Positions 11,524 through 22,631 of a DNA stretch of 64,000 nucleotides are shown here, one piece after another (position 1 is the first letter of the stretch; each line of letters opens with the position of its first letter). The notes beneath the pieces were generated by a model. The model ran no database searches and was not told the DNA's origin. It worked only from the letters and a program-made list of their open reading frames with translations. Location: contig OX235265.1 in the NCBI GenBank assembly GCA_944472135.2, positions 47,217,459-47,281,458 on the forward strand, written 5' to 3'. The translations under genes and the position numbers were made by a program. Source of the stretch: Trichobilharzia regenti. Lineage: Eukaryota; Platyhelminthes; Trematoda; Strigeidida; Schistosomatidae.

Positions 11524-13660
11524 CTACTGACTATTTAATAAGTTAAAGGTTTCACGCCTAATGCTTTCTTTATCGCACAGAACACGAGCTAGGTAGGGTA
11601 TGGATGAGTTTTTGTACTTACTAGTGCGGGCATATAGTTTCCTATATAGGCTTCTGGTTTTCCCTGAAGAGATACATGGGGAGAGTTGTGAATGTAGAGG
11701 GTGTTGTGAGTCAGATAAAATGGATTTCGCCCATTTTTCACATGAGTCCATGTGCCTGTCCACCAGAATATTAACAAGCTGGCTAAGTGGCAAACTGCTT
11801 ACCCTGCTGACAACCTTTAACATCCTACGTAATAAGGTATAGTCTTTCTTCAATAGCCCAGGAAAGACTAAGGGGGAACAATAGAGAATAATAGGCAGAA
11901 TACGGGAGTTAACAAATTGTAGGAGTAAGGGTTGGGTTACACCAGAATGTCTTAACTTCTTGATGTAGAAGGTAAGACGGAATATTTTCTTGGAAATCGT
12001 CAAGATATGAGACGACCAGGAAAGATCAGAAGATAGAGTGACGCCTAGGTATTTAATTTCCGACTTGGTTTCTATTTCAGTGCCATCTATGTTGCACACC
12101 TCGTGAGTGCTAACCAGTTTGTTTAGGTCAGATTTGTGCCTAAAGGTGAAATTAACTGTTTGGCATTTGGAGGGGTTTAAGGTTAGACCGTTTTCCTTGG
12201 ACCATTGGCTGATTTCTGATAAGAAGCCATTTAGTTTAGAGCAGTCACTTTGACATTTGACAGGTAAAGATACAGTTAGGTCATCAGCATATTTGACAAA
12301 GTTAATGTCATTTGAAGATGGTAGGTCATGTAGAAAGAAAGAAAAGAGAAGTGGGGAGAGTACAGCACCTTGGGGGACACCAGCTTCAGTGAGCACAGCA
12401 GAGGAGGATTGCCTTTGTATACGGTGTACTGCATTCTGTTTGAAAAGTAGGAATGCAACCAGTTAGTGACCCAGGACTCGGTTTGTGTCATGGAGAGCTT
12501 ATTTAGCAAGAGACATCTAGGTACAGAGTCGAAAGCAGAAGTGAAGTCAAGAAACGTGCAGCGGACATATTTGGCACCTTTGTCTAATGATGAGACAATA
12601 CTGTTGTGTAAGACGGCTGCAGCGTCTAAAGTACTCCTACCCTGTCTGTAGGCAAATTGTTTGGGGTCTTCGAAGCTTTTAAGGGAGGGTTCGAGTTTAA
12701 GAAGTACTAGTTTTTCCATGAGCTTTAGAAACGGGGAAGTGATGGCAATGGGTCTGAACTTTACGTTCTTGCTATTGCCAGGTTTAGGGACAGGGACTAT
12801 TTTAATGTCTTTCCATGGAACAGGTACAACGTTTTCGGAGAAAGAAGCATTTAGGATATTAGTTAGAGGAGAACATAAAGCATCTGCACATTGTTTTAGA
12901 ACATATGCAGGTATGCCATCAGGGCCAAGACTATGTGAGGGCTTAAGAGTTTTAAGACATTTCAAAACATCGAGAGTATTAAAGTCCTGGAAGTTATCAG
13001 CTACAAGATTAGTAACGTTAGAAGTGGTTATAGTAGAAGGAGAGCGTATAAAAGACAGATTAAGAGCATTAACATCACAAGAGGGAAAAACATTACATCG
13101 CTTACTATTGCCAGTAATTTCATTGAAAAGTTTCCACATGCTGATAGGAGATTTGCATGATAAAAGTGTTTGGTTATAGATAGCATTAAGATTTTTGATT
13201 TCAGATTTGATTTGAGCATTAATCTTTTTAAGTCCTAACTTGTCTTTGCATTTATATAACATTTCTTTTTGCCTGCGAAGTTGTTTGAGATGGGGAGACG
13301 AGAAGCGGTCGAGGCGTTTGAACAGTGTTTGTTTGGGACAGCATATGTCGAGGCAGAACTTAAGATAATCCATTATATTGGTGATTGAGTCATCTAATGT
13401 ACTTTCATAGAATAGATCCCAGTTAGTATCTTTTAACATGCATCTTAGATTGAGTAAGTTGTCAGATGTGTAGCATCTTTGTTGTGCTTTCGTAGACAGG
13501 TGTGAGAAGATTTTAATATGTGTTTTGCTGTATATTTTTGGCAAAACGCGGACAATGCAGTGATCGGAGTTTAGTATCGGTGAACGTCTACGTGTTTCAT
13601 ATACTCCTTCGTCATTAGTAAAAACTAGATCGAGTGTTTTGTCAAGTCGAGTGGGAAATT
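11524..13660 (-). pseudogene. CR1-like reverse transcriptase (frameshifted)
   Basis: Two overlapping minus frames (422 and 290 residues) hold a nearly complete reverse transcriptase. The upper frame (13544-12276, open further upstream without an ATG) has KPSHSLGPDGIPAYVLK, KPGNSKNVKFRPIA and the motif A box FLDFTSAFDS. Near 12400 the frame shifts, and the lower frame (to 11524) continues with GVPQGAVLSPLLF (motif B) and YADDLT (motif C). A CR1-type C-terminus ending near ETFNLLNSQ follows. Catalytic aspartates of motifs A and C are intact. One frameshift in this part, plus those in the endonuclease, disables it. Several plus-strand frames across this region are shadows. Confidence 0.85.
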
Positions 13661-13663
13661 TGA

Positions 13664-14367
13664 CTATGTTTGTGTGACCAAGAGCTTCAAGAAAGGAGCA
13701 ATCTGAGGTGTTGAAGTCCCAGTAATAACGGATAGAGAGTTGTCGAAGTTGGCAGCAGCAAACATGGTGAATTCATCAGCAAAATTAGATAGATCAGATG
13801 GAGAGCAACTAGGAGAAATGTACATGTTTGTAATATAGATTTGTTTATATTTGGGGAGATGTTTGGGGCGACATTTGACAGTAATACAGTCAATGAAGTC
13901 ATTTGAGAAGGTGAAGCAGACGTTATTTGAGACAGACCATTTGGAGTGAATAAAAGTTGCAACGCCACCACCATTTTTCTTATTACAACATTGACGGTCT
14001 TGACGAAATAAAATAAAGTCCTTTAGTGAGATAAGGTTGTCATCATACAGTTCATGCAACCACGTTTCTTGTAATTGATTATGGCGGTATTATGATAAGT
14101 ATCAGTGGACATCAAGGATTGTAGGTACATTATCTTGTTTGGCAGAGAGCGACAGTTTGTGTTCATTATGACGGGGACCGTAGTTAAGTGTATTGGTGTA
14201 CGTTTGAGAGCTCTCTGCCAACCACTACGATGTTTCTTCCTTGGTTTCTTTGGAATATGAAAGTCATTTGGTCGTAAATGATTAATAAAGTTACGAGAGT
14301 AAATGATTCTGTTAGAATTCATATTTAGGTGATAAATAAATGTTGGTAAACAATAGACTGGATGCAA
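13664..14367 (-). pseudogene. CR1-like endonuclease region (broken)
   Basis: This is the N-terminal endonuclease of the CR1-like ORF2, an apurinic-type (exonuclease/endonuclease/phosphatase fold) enzyme that nicks target DNA for reverse transcription. Visible motifs on the minus strand are NTNCRSLPNK near 14160, typical of the first strand of the domain, GGGVATF near 13965 and YITNMYISP near 13820. A late SVITG box near 13720 is followed by a one-base shift that hides the expected GDFN catalytic motif. A second shift lies around 14023-14059, where two frames overlap. At least two frameshifts are therefore present, and the copy cannot give a full enzyme without recoding. Confidence 0.75.
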
Positions 14368-14940
14368 AATGTAGATATTATAGTAGCTGGGTGGAATGGA
14401 GGAGATTATGTATGGATGATATGAAAGAATACGGGTAGTTGTGGAGTCAGGTGATAATAGTAGCGAAAAACAGTGAAGTGGTGATGTGCCCAGCAGAATA
14501 TTGATAACAATAATAGTATACCAATTTTTTTAGGTGGCTAGACGGTGCATAAGCTTCAACGTGGAACATATCTGTATGATGGACAGTAGGATTGGTATGT
14601 CACCGAAGTAACAGAAATCATGTTAAGCATATCAAATCATATTTACCTGAAAAATAATTTTTGGAATTTGTTTATATGTGATATATTTTGGATAAAGTAT
14701 AGCCAACAAATGTAGACGCGTAAACCATATTTTTTTATTCTCTTAATGGGAATAATTCTATAGTGTTTTGAATTATGATTCTTAACCGATGCTCGATGCA
14801 CCGAAATATCGTCATTTGGGGAGGGTGGCTTCCAAAGCTTAAGCTAAACAGTATTATAATACACTGTGAAGTTCCTTATAGTTTGAATAATTTTGTACTC
14901 AACTAAGAAATAGTCTAGAAAATATCCATGACGAAAGTTA

Positions 14941-15225
14941 TTTAGTTAGTCGAAGATGAGGCAGTAACTCATCGAAGAAGACATTGCGAAGTGGTCGCGC
15001 TGTGTTGTGAACTGGCAGAAGTTAGAATTCAAGGACCATTGGATCGGGTCCCAGTGGCTCAATGGTCTACGAGCTCGCCTTGTAACCAGAAGGTCCTGGG
15101 TTCGAATCCCGGTGGGTGCGTACTGCTGAGGAGTCCCAAACTAGGACGAAACGGCTGTCCAGTACTCCCAGGTTTTCCAGTGGTTCTCTAACTGATGTCA
15201 GCTCATGATTAAATCCTCTATGCAA
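14941..15225 (+). mobile_element. SINE family B (tRNA-derived, hammerhead-bearing)
   Basis: Bases 15050-15117 look like a tRNA gene remnant with A-box-like TGGCTCAATGG and B-box-like GGTTCGAATCC. A hammerhead motif follows at 15120-15165, then a body with CAGGTTTTCCAGTGG. In other copies the body ends with '...tccctacaaaccaatacttgaaa'. More than ten related copies lie in the window. The long frame crossing it is a repeat-derived artefact. Confidence 0.75.
15120..15165 (+). ncRNA. Type I hammerhead ribozyme motif inside SINE B
   Basis: All conserved core parts are present in order: stem I 5' strand GTACTG (15120-15125), core CTGAGGA (15126-15132), stem II GTCC...GGAC (15133-15147), GAAA (15148-15151), a very short palindrome-like stem III CGGCTG (15152-15157), cleavage triplet GTC (15157-15159), and stem I 3' strand CAGTAC (15160-15165), complementary to the 5' strand over six pairs. 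This is the minimal layout known from schistosome Sm-alpha repeats. Cleavage would fall after 15159. A stem III this short may favour dimeric folding. Confidence 0.75.
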
Positions 15226-15369
15226 TCAAACAAAATCCCTACAAAAACCAATACTTGAAAGTTAAATATTACTTTAAGAAGTTATAACGTTAATACAGTT
15301 TGAAGCTATAATGAAGACAATCTGTAAACTTTCTATAGTTTGGTTTGTAAGGATTAGTTATGTTTTACG

Positions 15370-15720
15370 AGTTGATCACGGATTGATATCAGTTAGAGAA
15401 CCATTGAAAACCAGGGAGTACTGGACAGCTGCTGTTTCATCCTAGTTTGGGAATCATCGGCAGTACGCACCCACTGGGTTTCGAACCCAGGACCTTCCGG
15501 TTACAAGGCAAGCTCGTATACCATTCAGCCACTGGGACCCGATTCAATGGCTCGTGAATTCTAACTTCTACCAATTCGTGATTTAGCGCGACCCCAACCA
15601 TTGTCGTTGGTGGGACATCCATCCACACACGTGACATCTAATTGGACCTCACTGGTCACGACTTCTCACTAGAACTCAGGAAACTCCAACCTGTAGCAAG
15701 TCACTAGCGAGCATCAGATT
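15370..15720 (-). mobile_element. SINE family B, minus-strand copy
   Basis: This minus-strand copy has the tRNA-like head (15480-15540, with TTCGAACCCAGG as B-box complement) and the hammerhead region (15415-15465). The ribozyme core reads CCGATGA rather than CTGANGA and an extra CAG lies after GAAA, so it is probably inactive. Bases 15381-15524 are repeated inverted and exactly at 15768-15911. Confidence 0.75.
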
Positions 15721-15911
15721 AACTTTCTATAGTTTGGTTTGTAAGGATTAGTTATGTTTTACGAGTTATGGTATACGAGCTTGCCTTGTAACCGGAAGGT
15801 CCTGGGTTCGAAACCCAGTGGGTGCGTACTGCCGATGATTCCCAAACTAGGATGAAACAGCAGCTGTCCAGTACTCCCTGGTTTTCAATGGTTCTCTAAC
15901 TGATATCAATC
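15721..15911. repeat. Composite duplication: 47-base direct plus 144-base perfect inverted copy
   Basis: Bases 15721-15767 repeat 15327-15373 directly, and 15768-15911 are an exact reverse complement of 15381-15524. The distal junction shares CAATCTGTAAACT with 15317-15330. Confidence 0.9.
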
Positions 15912-16089
15912 TGTAAACTGTTCCCATTTTTTGTTCATACACATATTAGTGTGACAGTTGAAAAGAAGACTGTCAGGATCCTAGAGTTCACAAATTGCTA
16001 CAAACACCCACCATCTAAATAACAATATCCGACGCATAGACAGTTGCTGAGTGGATGTCCTGAAGCCATGATGAGAAGTCAAGGTGAAG

Positions 16090-16330
16090 TGAATGTTCGT
16101 GGAATTGACATATAGTCAGAATTGATGAGTCATTGAATTCTAGTGCAAATGGCTGAATAGTCAACGAGCTTAGCCTCTTAACCTGAAGGTCTGGTGTTGA
16201 ATCCTTGGTGGGATCGTGGATTTGGACTGCTAAAGATTGCTAAACTAGGATGATACAGCCATCAGATACTCCCTGGTTTCTGAATAATCTCAAGCTGATG
16301 TTGGTTGGAGACGTAATTTACGTTGAACCC
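16090..16330 (+). mobile_element. SINE family B, decayed copy
   Basis: It is recognised by the order of a tRNA-like head (16145-16210, ATGGCTGAATAG), a decayed hammerhead ('aactaggatgatacag') and the CTCCCTGGTTT body. The core motif is lost. Confidence 0.6.
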
Positions 16331-16803
16331 TAAAGTCAACTGATACTCAAGTTGTGACCGGAAAAAGGGAAACTAACTTTTGATGATCTACGTAATCGGT
16401 ATGAACCGATTAGTGTCTGTTGATCTGCACACAATTCTTTCCAAATACTTCGGTTGTGTCATGGTATTCTCACTGATTTAATTTACTTGTCATTAGTTAG
16501 CAGGTGAATCTACCACTGTGACTTTCATGTTAATTAGGTTTTCTCAAAACAGATATATTTGGTTATCAATAAATTATGGTTTTCCTGTCCCAACTCGGCC
16601 ATTGTGTATTTTAAAAAAGCGTGAACAGTAAAAGTTTCACTGTATGAAGTGAATGACCCTTGGTTGGACTGTAAGTAAAGAAACTATAACCTTCTGGGAT
16701 GAAGGTTATATGTGTCTAGCTGACAAGTTCTAAACAGAGAAAAACGTGTTTTACAAGTTCCACTGTTATCCATCATCAAGCAGTTAAATTTGGTTCATGA
16801 TAT
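16331..16803. other. No gene seen
   Basis: No coding or repeat signal is recognised. Confidence 0.45.
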
Positions 16804-17031
16804 TAATTCCCAGTGGAAAATAGAGCTTTAAGCTAGAGCTTTGAAGTTTCGGTAGTAGTGGTGTTTATTTCAACAGGATAGAGTTGCTAGCCTTATGCCC
16901 AACCTTTCCTCTTTACCAGTCTTATTACTGGCTTAGCGAGGTAATGGAGGAGTGAGTCGGTGGCCGGGGATCGAACCTCGAGCCACATGCGGGGATGACG
17001 AGCATTCTACCGCCGTGCCACCGACGCACAC
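16804..17031 (-). mobile_element. SINE family A, minus-strand copy
   Basis: The tRNA-like head is at about 16950-17028, with GGGGATCGAACCTCG as B-box complement and paired ends TCGGTGG/CCACCGA. The body reaches the shared 'agctagag...' section, and the copy ends in a shortened RTE-like tail at 16804. Confidence 0.75.
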
Positions 17032-17099
17032 GATAAACTTGAATAACTCAATAAAAAAAAACAGTTTTGCGTCAACTGCTCTGTTACTAGTATTATACC

Positions 17100-17950
17100 T
17101 ATGGGTATCAAGAGGAACATGTGACTTCAGTAGTACAACGTCATTTCACTGTGTTCTATGCAGTCTTTTTTGGCTGGCTCTATGATTCCCCATAATCTTT
17201 CATCTTTTCCAGACACCATCCCTGCCATGTCACCCTCGTACTCACGCCCAACTAATTGTTTCCCATTTGGTTTTCACTCTAGGGATTGGCGTACGATGTC
17301 ACTCAGCGTTCTTCTTAGTGCGTATCCAATCCATCTCCATTTTCTTCGATATATTTGTCGACCAACTGATTCTTACTTGATTCGTTGTTAGAGTTCCTTG
17401 TTGCTTATCCTTTCTAGTCCGCTGGTCAACTAATCTTCAGTATTAAGCAAGGGAAGGCTGTTGTTGTTGTTGTTAAAAGCATCCAGTAGGCTGTTAGAAA
17501 TGACTTCCATGACGTAAGTGTCAAGTCTCTGACCCATATTGAAACAATGGCTGACTTGAAATTAGGGTTAAAAATAAATCCGAATTCTGTGTCTAATACT
17601 GAGTGCAGTAAATTTCCACACTGATTTCAGAGTAATGTAAGTCTGTCGTGCTTCTCCAGTCGTGGCTCACTTTCACATCCTCATATGTATCACCTGCAGT
17701 TGAGACTATGCTGCCTAGGTAAGTGAAACAGAGGATATTCTTTGGACTGTCCCTGTTGGTAGCGACTGATGCTTGTCACCGTTGGTTGAATATCTTCATC
17801 ACCTCTTTTTTCTCATTGTTCACTAACTCCTCTGTCAACTTGTTGTTTTCACCTGTAGATCTTGGAGTTTCTATAACACAAGGGACAGATCTTCTAAAGT
17901 CTTCTTCTCTTCAGCTGCATACAACCAGCGTGATAAAATGAACAGACAGT
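17100..17950 (-). pseudogene. RTE-like LINE, heavily decayed C-terminal region
   Basis: In pieces on the minus strand the sequence resembles the RTE-like copies at 37940-38660: the '...DFTDD'-like region near 17890, the FTYLGSI-like stretch near 17690, and the Trp/Arg-rich C-terminus near 17230-17340. Many stops and shifts make this the oldest-looking RTE-like copy in the window. The small plus-strand frames across it are not genes. Confidence 0.6.
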
Positions 17951-18402
17951 AAGTGTGACATAATTTACACGTGCTTTAAAGGAATTATCAGTTCATAGAA
18001 GACTAACTTGTTAGAAATGAAGATGATAGACAAACTCTACAAGAAATTAGGGTAATGAATCATGATCACAAAATAGAGACACTAGATACTAGTAAAGACA
18101 GAAATATTCTAAGATTTGAAGGTAATTGAGACAAAAGTGAACAGGGTTACGTAATCATGTGAGGAATCATGTAAACAAAGTGGAAGATATTAATTAAATC
18201 CACCCGGAAATAGTTGAGTGTCAATATCAAGTTACATCATAAAATATGGAATCAAATTTCTATTTGTTAAATTGTAAGAGCTAGTGCTTACCAAAGTGGT
18301 AATAAGTTGGTTACAGTCCCTTCCTGAATAAATAATTTAAGTTTCACTCTTTGAACAGCCACAGCTTCATGACTGGTATTTTAGTTGCTTATTGTGTTGA
18401 CT
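17951..18402. other. No gene seen
   Basis: AT-rich spacer with no supported feature. Confidence 0.45.
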
Positions 18403-18643
18403 CGGTGCGTTGGTGGCACAGCGGTAGAATGCTTGCCAACCCCGTATGTGGTCCGGGGTTCGATCTTCGACCACCGACGCACTCCTTTACCTTGATAAAC
18501 CAATAATAAGACTGATAAAGAGAGAATGTTGGGCATGAGGTGGCTAGCAACCCCATCCCGTAAAATAAACACCATTATTACCGAAACTTCAAAGCTCTAG
18601 CTTGAAGCCCTATGTTCCACTAGGAACTTAAAGGAATAAAAAA
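18403..18643 (+). mobile_element. SINE family A, plus-strand copy
   Basis: A tRNA-like head (about 18407-18482, with GGTTCGATCTTCG and paired GCGTTGG/CCGACGC-like ends) is followed by the full body and the RTE-like tail GAAGCCCTATGTTCCACTAG ending in AATAAAAA. Confidence 0.8.
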
Positions 18644-18769
18644 CGTTATATTCGCTCAGCATCTTAGCAACTTACTAAGTGTTTACTTCAGTATTGACGA
18701 AAATGAGCTGAAATTAATTCCAATTATGGAATTCGGATTAATTGAATCTCAACTGTTAGATTTTGTCTC

Positions 18770-19330
18770 AAAATAAAACCAGTTAGAGAAAACACTGAAA
18801 ATCAGGAAACACTGGGGAGCTGTTTTGATACACTTTGGGACTCTCTATCGCTGCACACCTACAACTCCACCAGGGATTGAAGCTGGGACCCTTCAGCCAC
18901 TTGGATCGGACATCCAGTGGTCCATGGATTCTAGCCTCGTCATTTAGTAAGATAGTGTTACTTTCAACCGTTTCCTTCGAAGAGCATCCACTTCACATTT
19001 ATATGATGGACCCCACTGGACACTACATCTCAGTATGGCATCAGGACATCCAGCCAGTAAACGTCGATGAGCTCAATACTGACATTTAGATTACTGGATT
19101 TCTAAGGATTTGGAAGCCAGGACCCATGGGTAATGAATTCTTGCCCAAGTGACTAAACGGTCAGCCAACTTGTTCTAGTAATCAGAAGATCCCAAATTCG
19201 ATTATTGGTGTGGGTCGTTAGCACGCACTGCTGAAGAATCTCAAACTAGGATGAATTAGTCACCCACTACTTCCTGGTCTTCGGTGACCTCTCTAACTGA
19301 AGTTACTTGATAACAAAATCCAGTCAGTGA
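18770..19330. mobile_element. SINE family B inverted pair
   Basis: Bases 18770-19085 are a decayed minus-strand copy and 19090-19330 a plus-strand copy of SINE B, arranged head to head. The plus copy keeps CTGAAGA of the hammerhead core but has GAAT for GAAA, so it is likely inactive. Confidence 0.6.
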
Positions 19331-20869
19331 AAATAATTCTTCAAAACAACCTATAAATTTCTCTAAGTGATCTTGTCTGATAATGTAACGTTAGTCATTG
19401 AATATTACAACTCACTCAAACACTAACTAATAAAACAAATAATGATGGTGAACACTTTCATTTTTTGCTGTGATAAATAACATCACATATCTTCACAAAC
19501 ACATGCACACTCACACAGACGTACACACACACGCACAGACACAATGCAATTGCGTCATAATACAAAATAAATGAACAGGAAATTTGAGTTCTATCCAATC
19601 TGTCGCAAATTATATTTCTTAGTCAATTAATAAATAAAATAAAATATTAAAAACAGCATTTAGTCATAAAAGACAGACCACATGCTAAGCAGAAGAATGT
19701 TTATGTTGTTGGTTGGTAAACACCAACCAAAAGAGATCAGGTGGCCAGCTAGTTAGTTAGTTATATCAGCAGGCTAGTAAGCAAGCAGGCAGACAGACAG
19801 GTGAGCGGTATATGCTTTTACTCATATCTATAAACAAATTTCTGATGTTCGAATGCCAAAACTAAGCAACACGCTAATTTTGTCTATCCGTTTGTGTCTG
19901 TGTGCCTGAATGTGTGTATGTGAGAGAGAGTGTGAACGTAAGGTGACGAAATTTTATCTAAACAGATGACCAACTAGTTGCTAACATATATATATATATA
20001 TATATATATAGCTAAGGAAGTACAGCGTTGAGGACATTTATTTTACACCTAAGGTATAATTATAGGTTGTGTATTCCTTCCGATCAATTTTGTGTCAATA
20101 CTATTTGTCTTTCCGCTTCGTTCTCATCTTATCTACACTGTATCAATAGAGAAAAATTTCTGCTGTATATAGACATATTACTGATACACAATACAGCGAA
20201 AGAATCTACTTATATGGATATACGGACACATTGTATAGCAGCCAAGGCGATCTATGCATACCTACACACACACACACACACACACAGACATAAACACTGA
20301 TGAAGCCAAGAGTAGGGAAGAGTCGATGGTAGAGATACCATCATAGTAACCAAGGCATTAAAGATAAAGAAAGAAAGAAAGAAACAGTAGAAGAATGAAA
20401 AATTAACCTACAGTGCGTGTGTGACGCAATTATTTCTTCTGTGAATAGTAGTATTAACAGTAATAGTCGTATTAAGCTATTCAGTGATTATGTAATAGAT
20501 AGAATGTAGTTAACTTCTGATGCACCAGTCTATTGATTTGTTGAAGGAAGAAGTAGGCGAACAGGTGTCACCTCATTTCATTACTATGAAAATAGGATCA
20601 ATAAAATTTGTGCTAAACTAATTTATCAATTGCACTGGTCTATCTATTATTATCATATCTCAACTCATTTTGGGTAAGACTAACAACTCTATAAATAACT
20701 GTCGGCTGACAAACTGATTTCACTCTAACAGAATAATGAGTGAAAGTGAATTGTTAACAACAGGATAATACCAGGATTTTGATGTGTTTTTACATTCTCT
20801 AAGCTGGGTGATGTAATTGTAAGGTTTCTGAAATAACAAATAAAATACTTAATTTATTCAGAAGACAAT
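19331..20869. other. No gene seen; microsatellites only
   Basis: Holds a (TA)n run at 19985-20010, a (CA)n run at about 20264-20286 and short GAAA repeats near 20370-20385. I see no convincing coding sequence on either strand. Confidence 0.5.
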
Positions 20870-22306
20870 TGCAGTGAAGAAAATTTTCTTTTCGACAAAG
20901 TTATCATCTAGGCTTTACATCTGTGTATTTATATCAAATGGATGGGAAAGTTCCAGAATAATTTCCGGTTAAGGGTCAAATTAATAAAAATTACAATTAG
21001 GAATTAAAATGCCCTAATAAACAGGGGGACGGATAAAACTCAAACGAAGTAGCATCATAATAACTAAGAAGAATGACACTGTGCAATTAAGGGGTAGAAA
21101 TGTAGAAATAATAAAATAGACAGGATGTTTGGATAAAAAAACTAATGTGATGAATAGCTGTTTATGCAATCAGAGATTAAATGTGTAGAAATAGTAAAAT
21201 GACGAAATAAACACGAAGTTCGGGTATGAAAATATGGTAGTGTAAACTCGGTTTAAGAAAACCTTAAAAAATAACATGAATAAACAGGGAGTTTAGGTAA
21301 GAAAGGCGATGGGATGGTCATTACTAAAAAAAATCACCCCTTTATGATGGCCATGGCAGGGACAGGGGTTGGACGTATTCCTTTTGGATACAAAGCGTGG
21401 GTTTGAGCTTTTGGATAGCTAGCGCCTCAGCTATGTCCAGATGTCTTGATTTCACTCCCTTTGATGGGTTTGATTGAATCTTGTATATTACTTTGAAGGA
21501 TTTTTCGAAAGGCTCTGAATGTCGTGAATTGGCCAGATGTCCTGTCATTGAACTGTACACACGCTTTTGGTCTCCTTTTACTTACCAGGCTGGTTAGTGT
21601 TCACAGACGCGTTTTTCAAGTCGGCGCATGTTACAACCAACATGCTCAGCTCCACAAGAGCAGGTAAACTGGTGTATGCACGTTGAGGTGGCCCAATGAG
21701 ACAGCTTGTCTTTCGCGTACTGGATGAACAGTTTCTTGCAGGAAAATGTCAGTCGTAGGCTCACGGTGAAGTATGTTTTCCTCAGCGATTTGGAGAGGCG
21801 TTTACGAAAGATTTCTGCTTCAATATCACCTTTGAATTCTAGATTAAGCAGAAGTATTTTCTTTGTAACGGATTGGACTTGTTCGGAAGTCTTCTTAGAT
21901 TTGAGATTCTTGTCTATGAACCTCGGTGGGAAACCGTTTTCCATCAGGGGTTTTTCGGTGATTACGTAGTTCTTCTTCAACCACTTCCTTGCTGCATATC
22001 TTCCGAATCACCGAGGAAAGAGCGTATATCAGGTTTCTCTTTCTGCTTAGAGGCACGAAGCTTTGAAAGCTGATAAATTGTCCATTCTATGTAGGCTTTT
22101 TGTATATGGACCTTTTCAGAGAGCTGTTGGCGTTTCTTGTCAGATGGACGTCAAGGAAGTGGAACATTCCGTCGGATTCAGTCTCAAGTGTACTTAATTT
22201 ATGCGGAGTAGATATCGTGAACAAACCAACATATTCAGTTGACTCAATACTGTGCAGACCAAAAGACCCAATAGTAAAAGAAGAAGGCAAAATCAACACC
22301 ATTTAG
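20870..22306 (-). pseudogene. Penelope-like element, C-terminal RT and GIY-YIG endonuclease, broken
   Basis: PLEs copy RNA into DNA with a telomerase-related reverse transcriptase fused to a GIY-YIG nuclease. On the minus strand 22302-22087 encodes a post-RT segment with FHFLDVHLTRN and IYKKPT, a typical PLE signature. 21980-21594 has a Lys/Arg-rich linker leading to a cysteine-containing nuclease start (CSC...HVGC...RRLEKRVCEH). 21560-21342 has the nuclease C-terminus ending AIQKLKPTLCIQKEYVQP. The RT catalytic core is absent (5' truncation) and at least two frame breaks separate the parts. The non-coding 3' region probably extends to about 20870. It resembles the PLE type at 53923-55150 more than that at 27580-29235. 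Confidence 0.75.
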
Positions 22307-22556
22307 AAAATAATTTGGATAAGCTGTGGGTATATACTATATATTAATTAAAGTGGGCCTCCCCTTAGTTTCTGAATCCATGATTATAAACTGTGAAAAG
22401 GCACGACATGTGTCCTTTCATTTCGATGCATTCGGACAACTATAAATACCAATTTAATTGAGATCACGTAGAAATTTTAAACAATGGATGTCTAAAAAAG
22501 TGCCGGGGAACTTCTAGAAGCCTTTGATACTCAGATGAAATCAGGGATTACCACAT

Positions 22557-22631
22557 ACATTATTTTTCTCATGACCAAGATTTGGGAAGTAAACATTGAC
22601 GTGAATTACTGTCTACCAGTTTTGACTTCAG
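22557..22631 (-). mobile_element. LTR fragment of the 8006-8347 family
   Basis: About 75 bases match the part of the LTR with 'ctcatgaccaa' and 'gacgtgaattactgtctacc'. It is cut off abruptly by an RTE-like segment. Confidence 0.6.

Larger units (their letters stand above)
11098..14386 (-). mobile_element. CR1-like non-LTR retrotransposon, nearly full ORF2, about 3.3 kb
   Basis: The minus strand holds, in order, an endonuclease domain (about 14240-13680), a reverse transcriptase (about 13100-11950) and the C-terminal region (to 11527). Its 3' end has an AATAAA-like motif followed by short tandem TTATC units at 11098-11114, as expected of CR1-type elements, which lack a long poly(A). The ends are defined by interruption of the inverted-duplication arm. 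I found no clear target duplication and no ORF1, so the 5' end may be truncated. Other copies of the family are at 35700-36850 (plus) and 60305-62060 (minus). The SR1/Perere group of schistosomes is CR1-like; exact assignment needs a database search. Confidence 0.8.
10095..14690. repeat. Right arm of the inverted duplication, split by a CR1-like insertion
   Basis: Bases 10095-11097 and 14387-14690 together mirror 4960-6765. Between them lies the CR1-like element at 11098-14386. At the split point the RTE remnant reads '...gtccaag' before and 'ggtggaatggagg' after, which rejoin to the uninterrupted form seen near 5740-5760. The spacer between the two arms is about 3.3 kb. Confidence 0.8.

Noticed and set aside
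11600..13179. Plus-strand frames opposite the CR1-like element
   Set aside because: They are shadows of the minus-strand reverse transcriptase and have no conserved domain.
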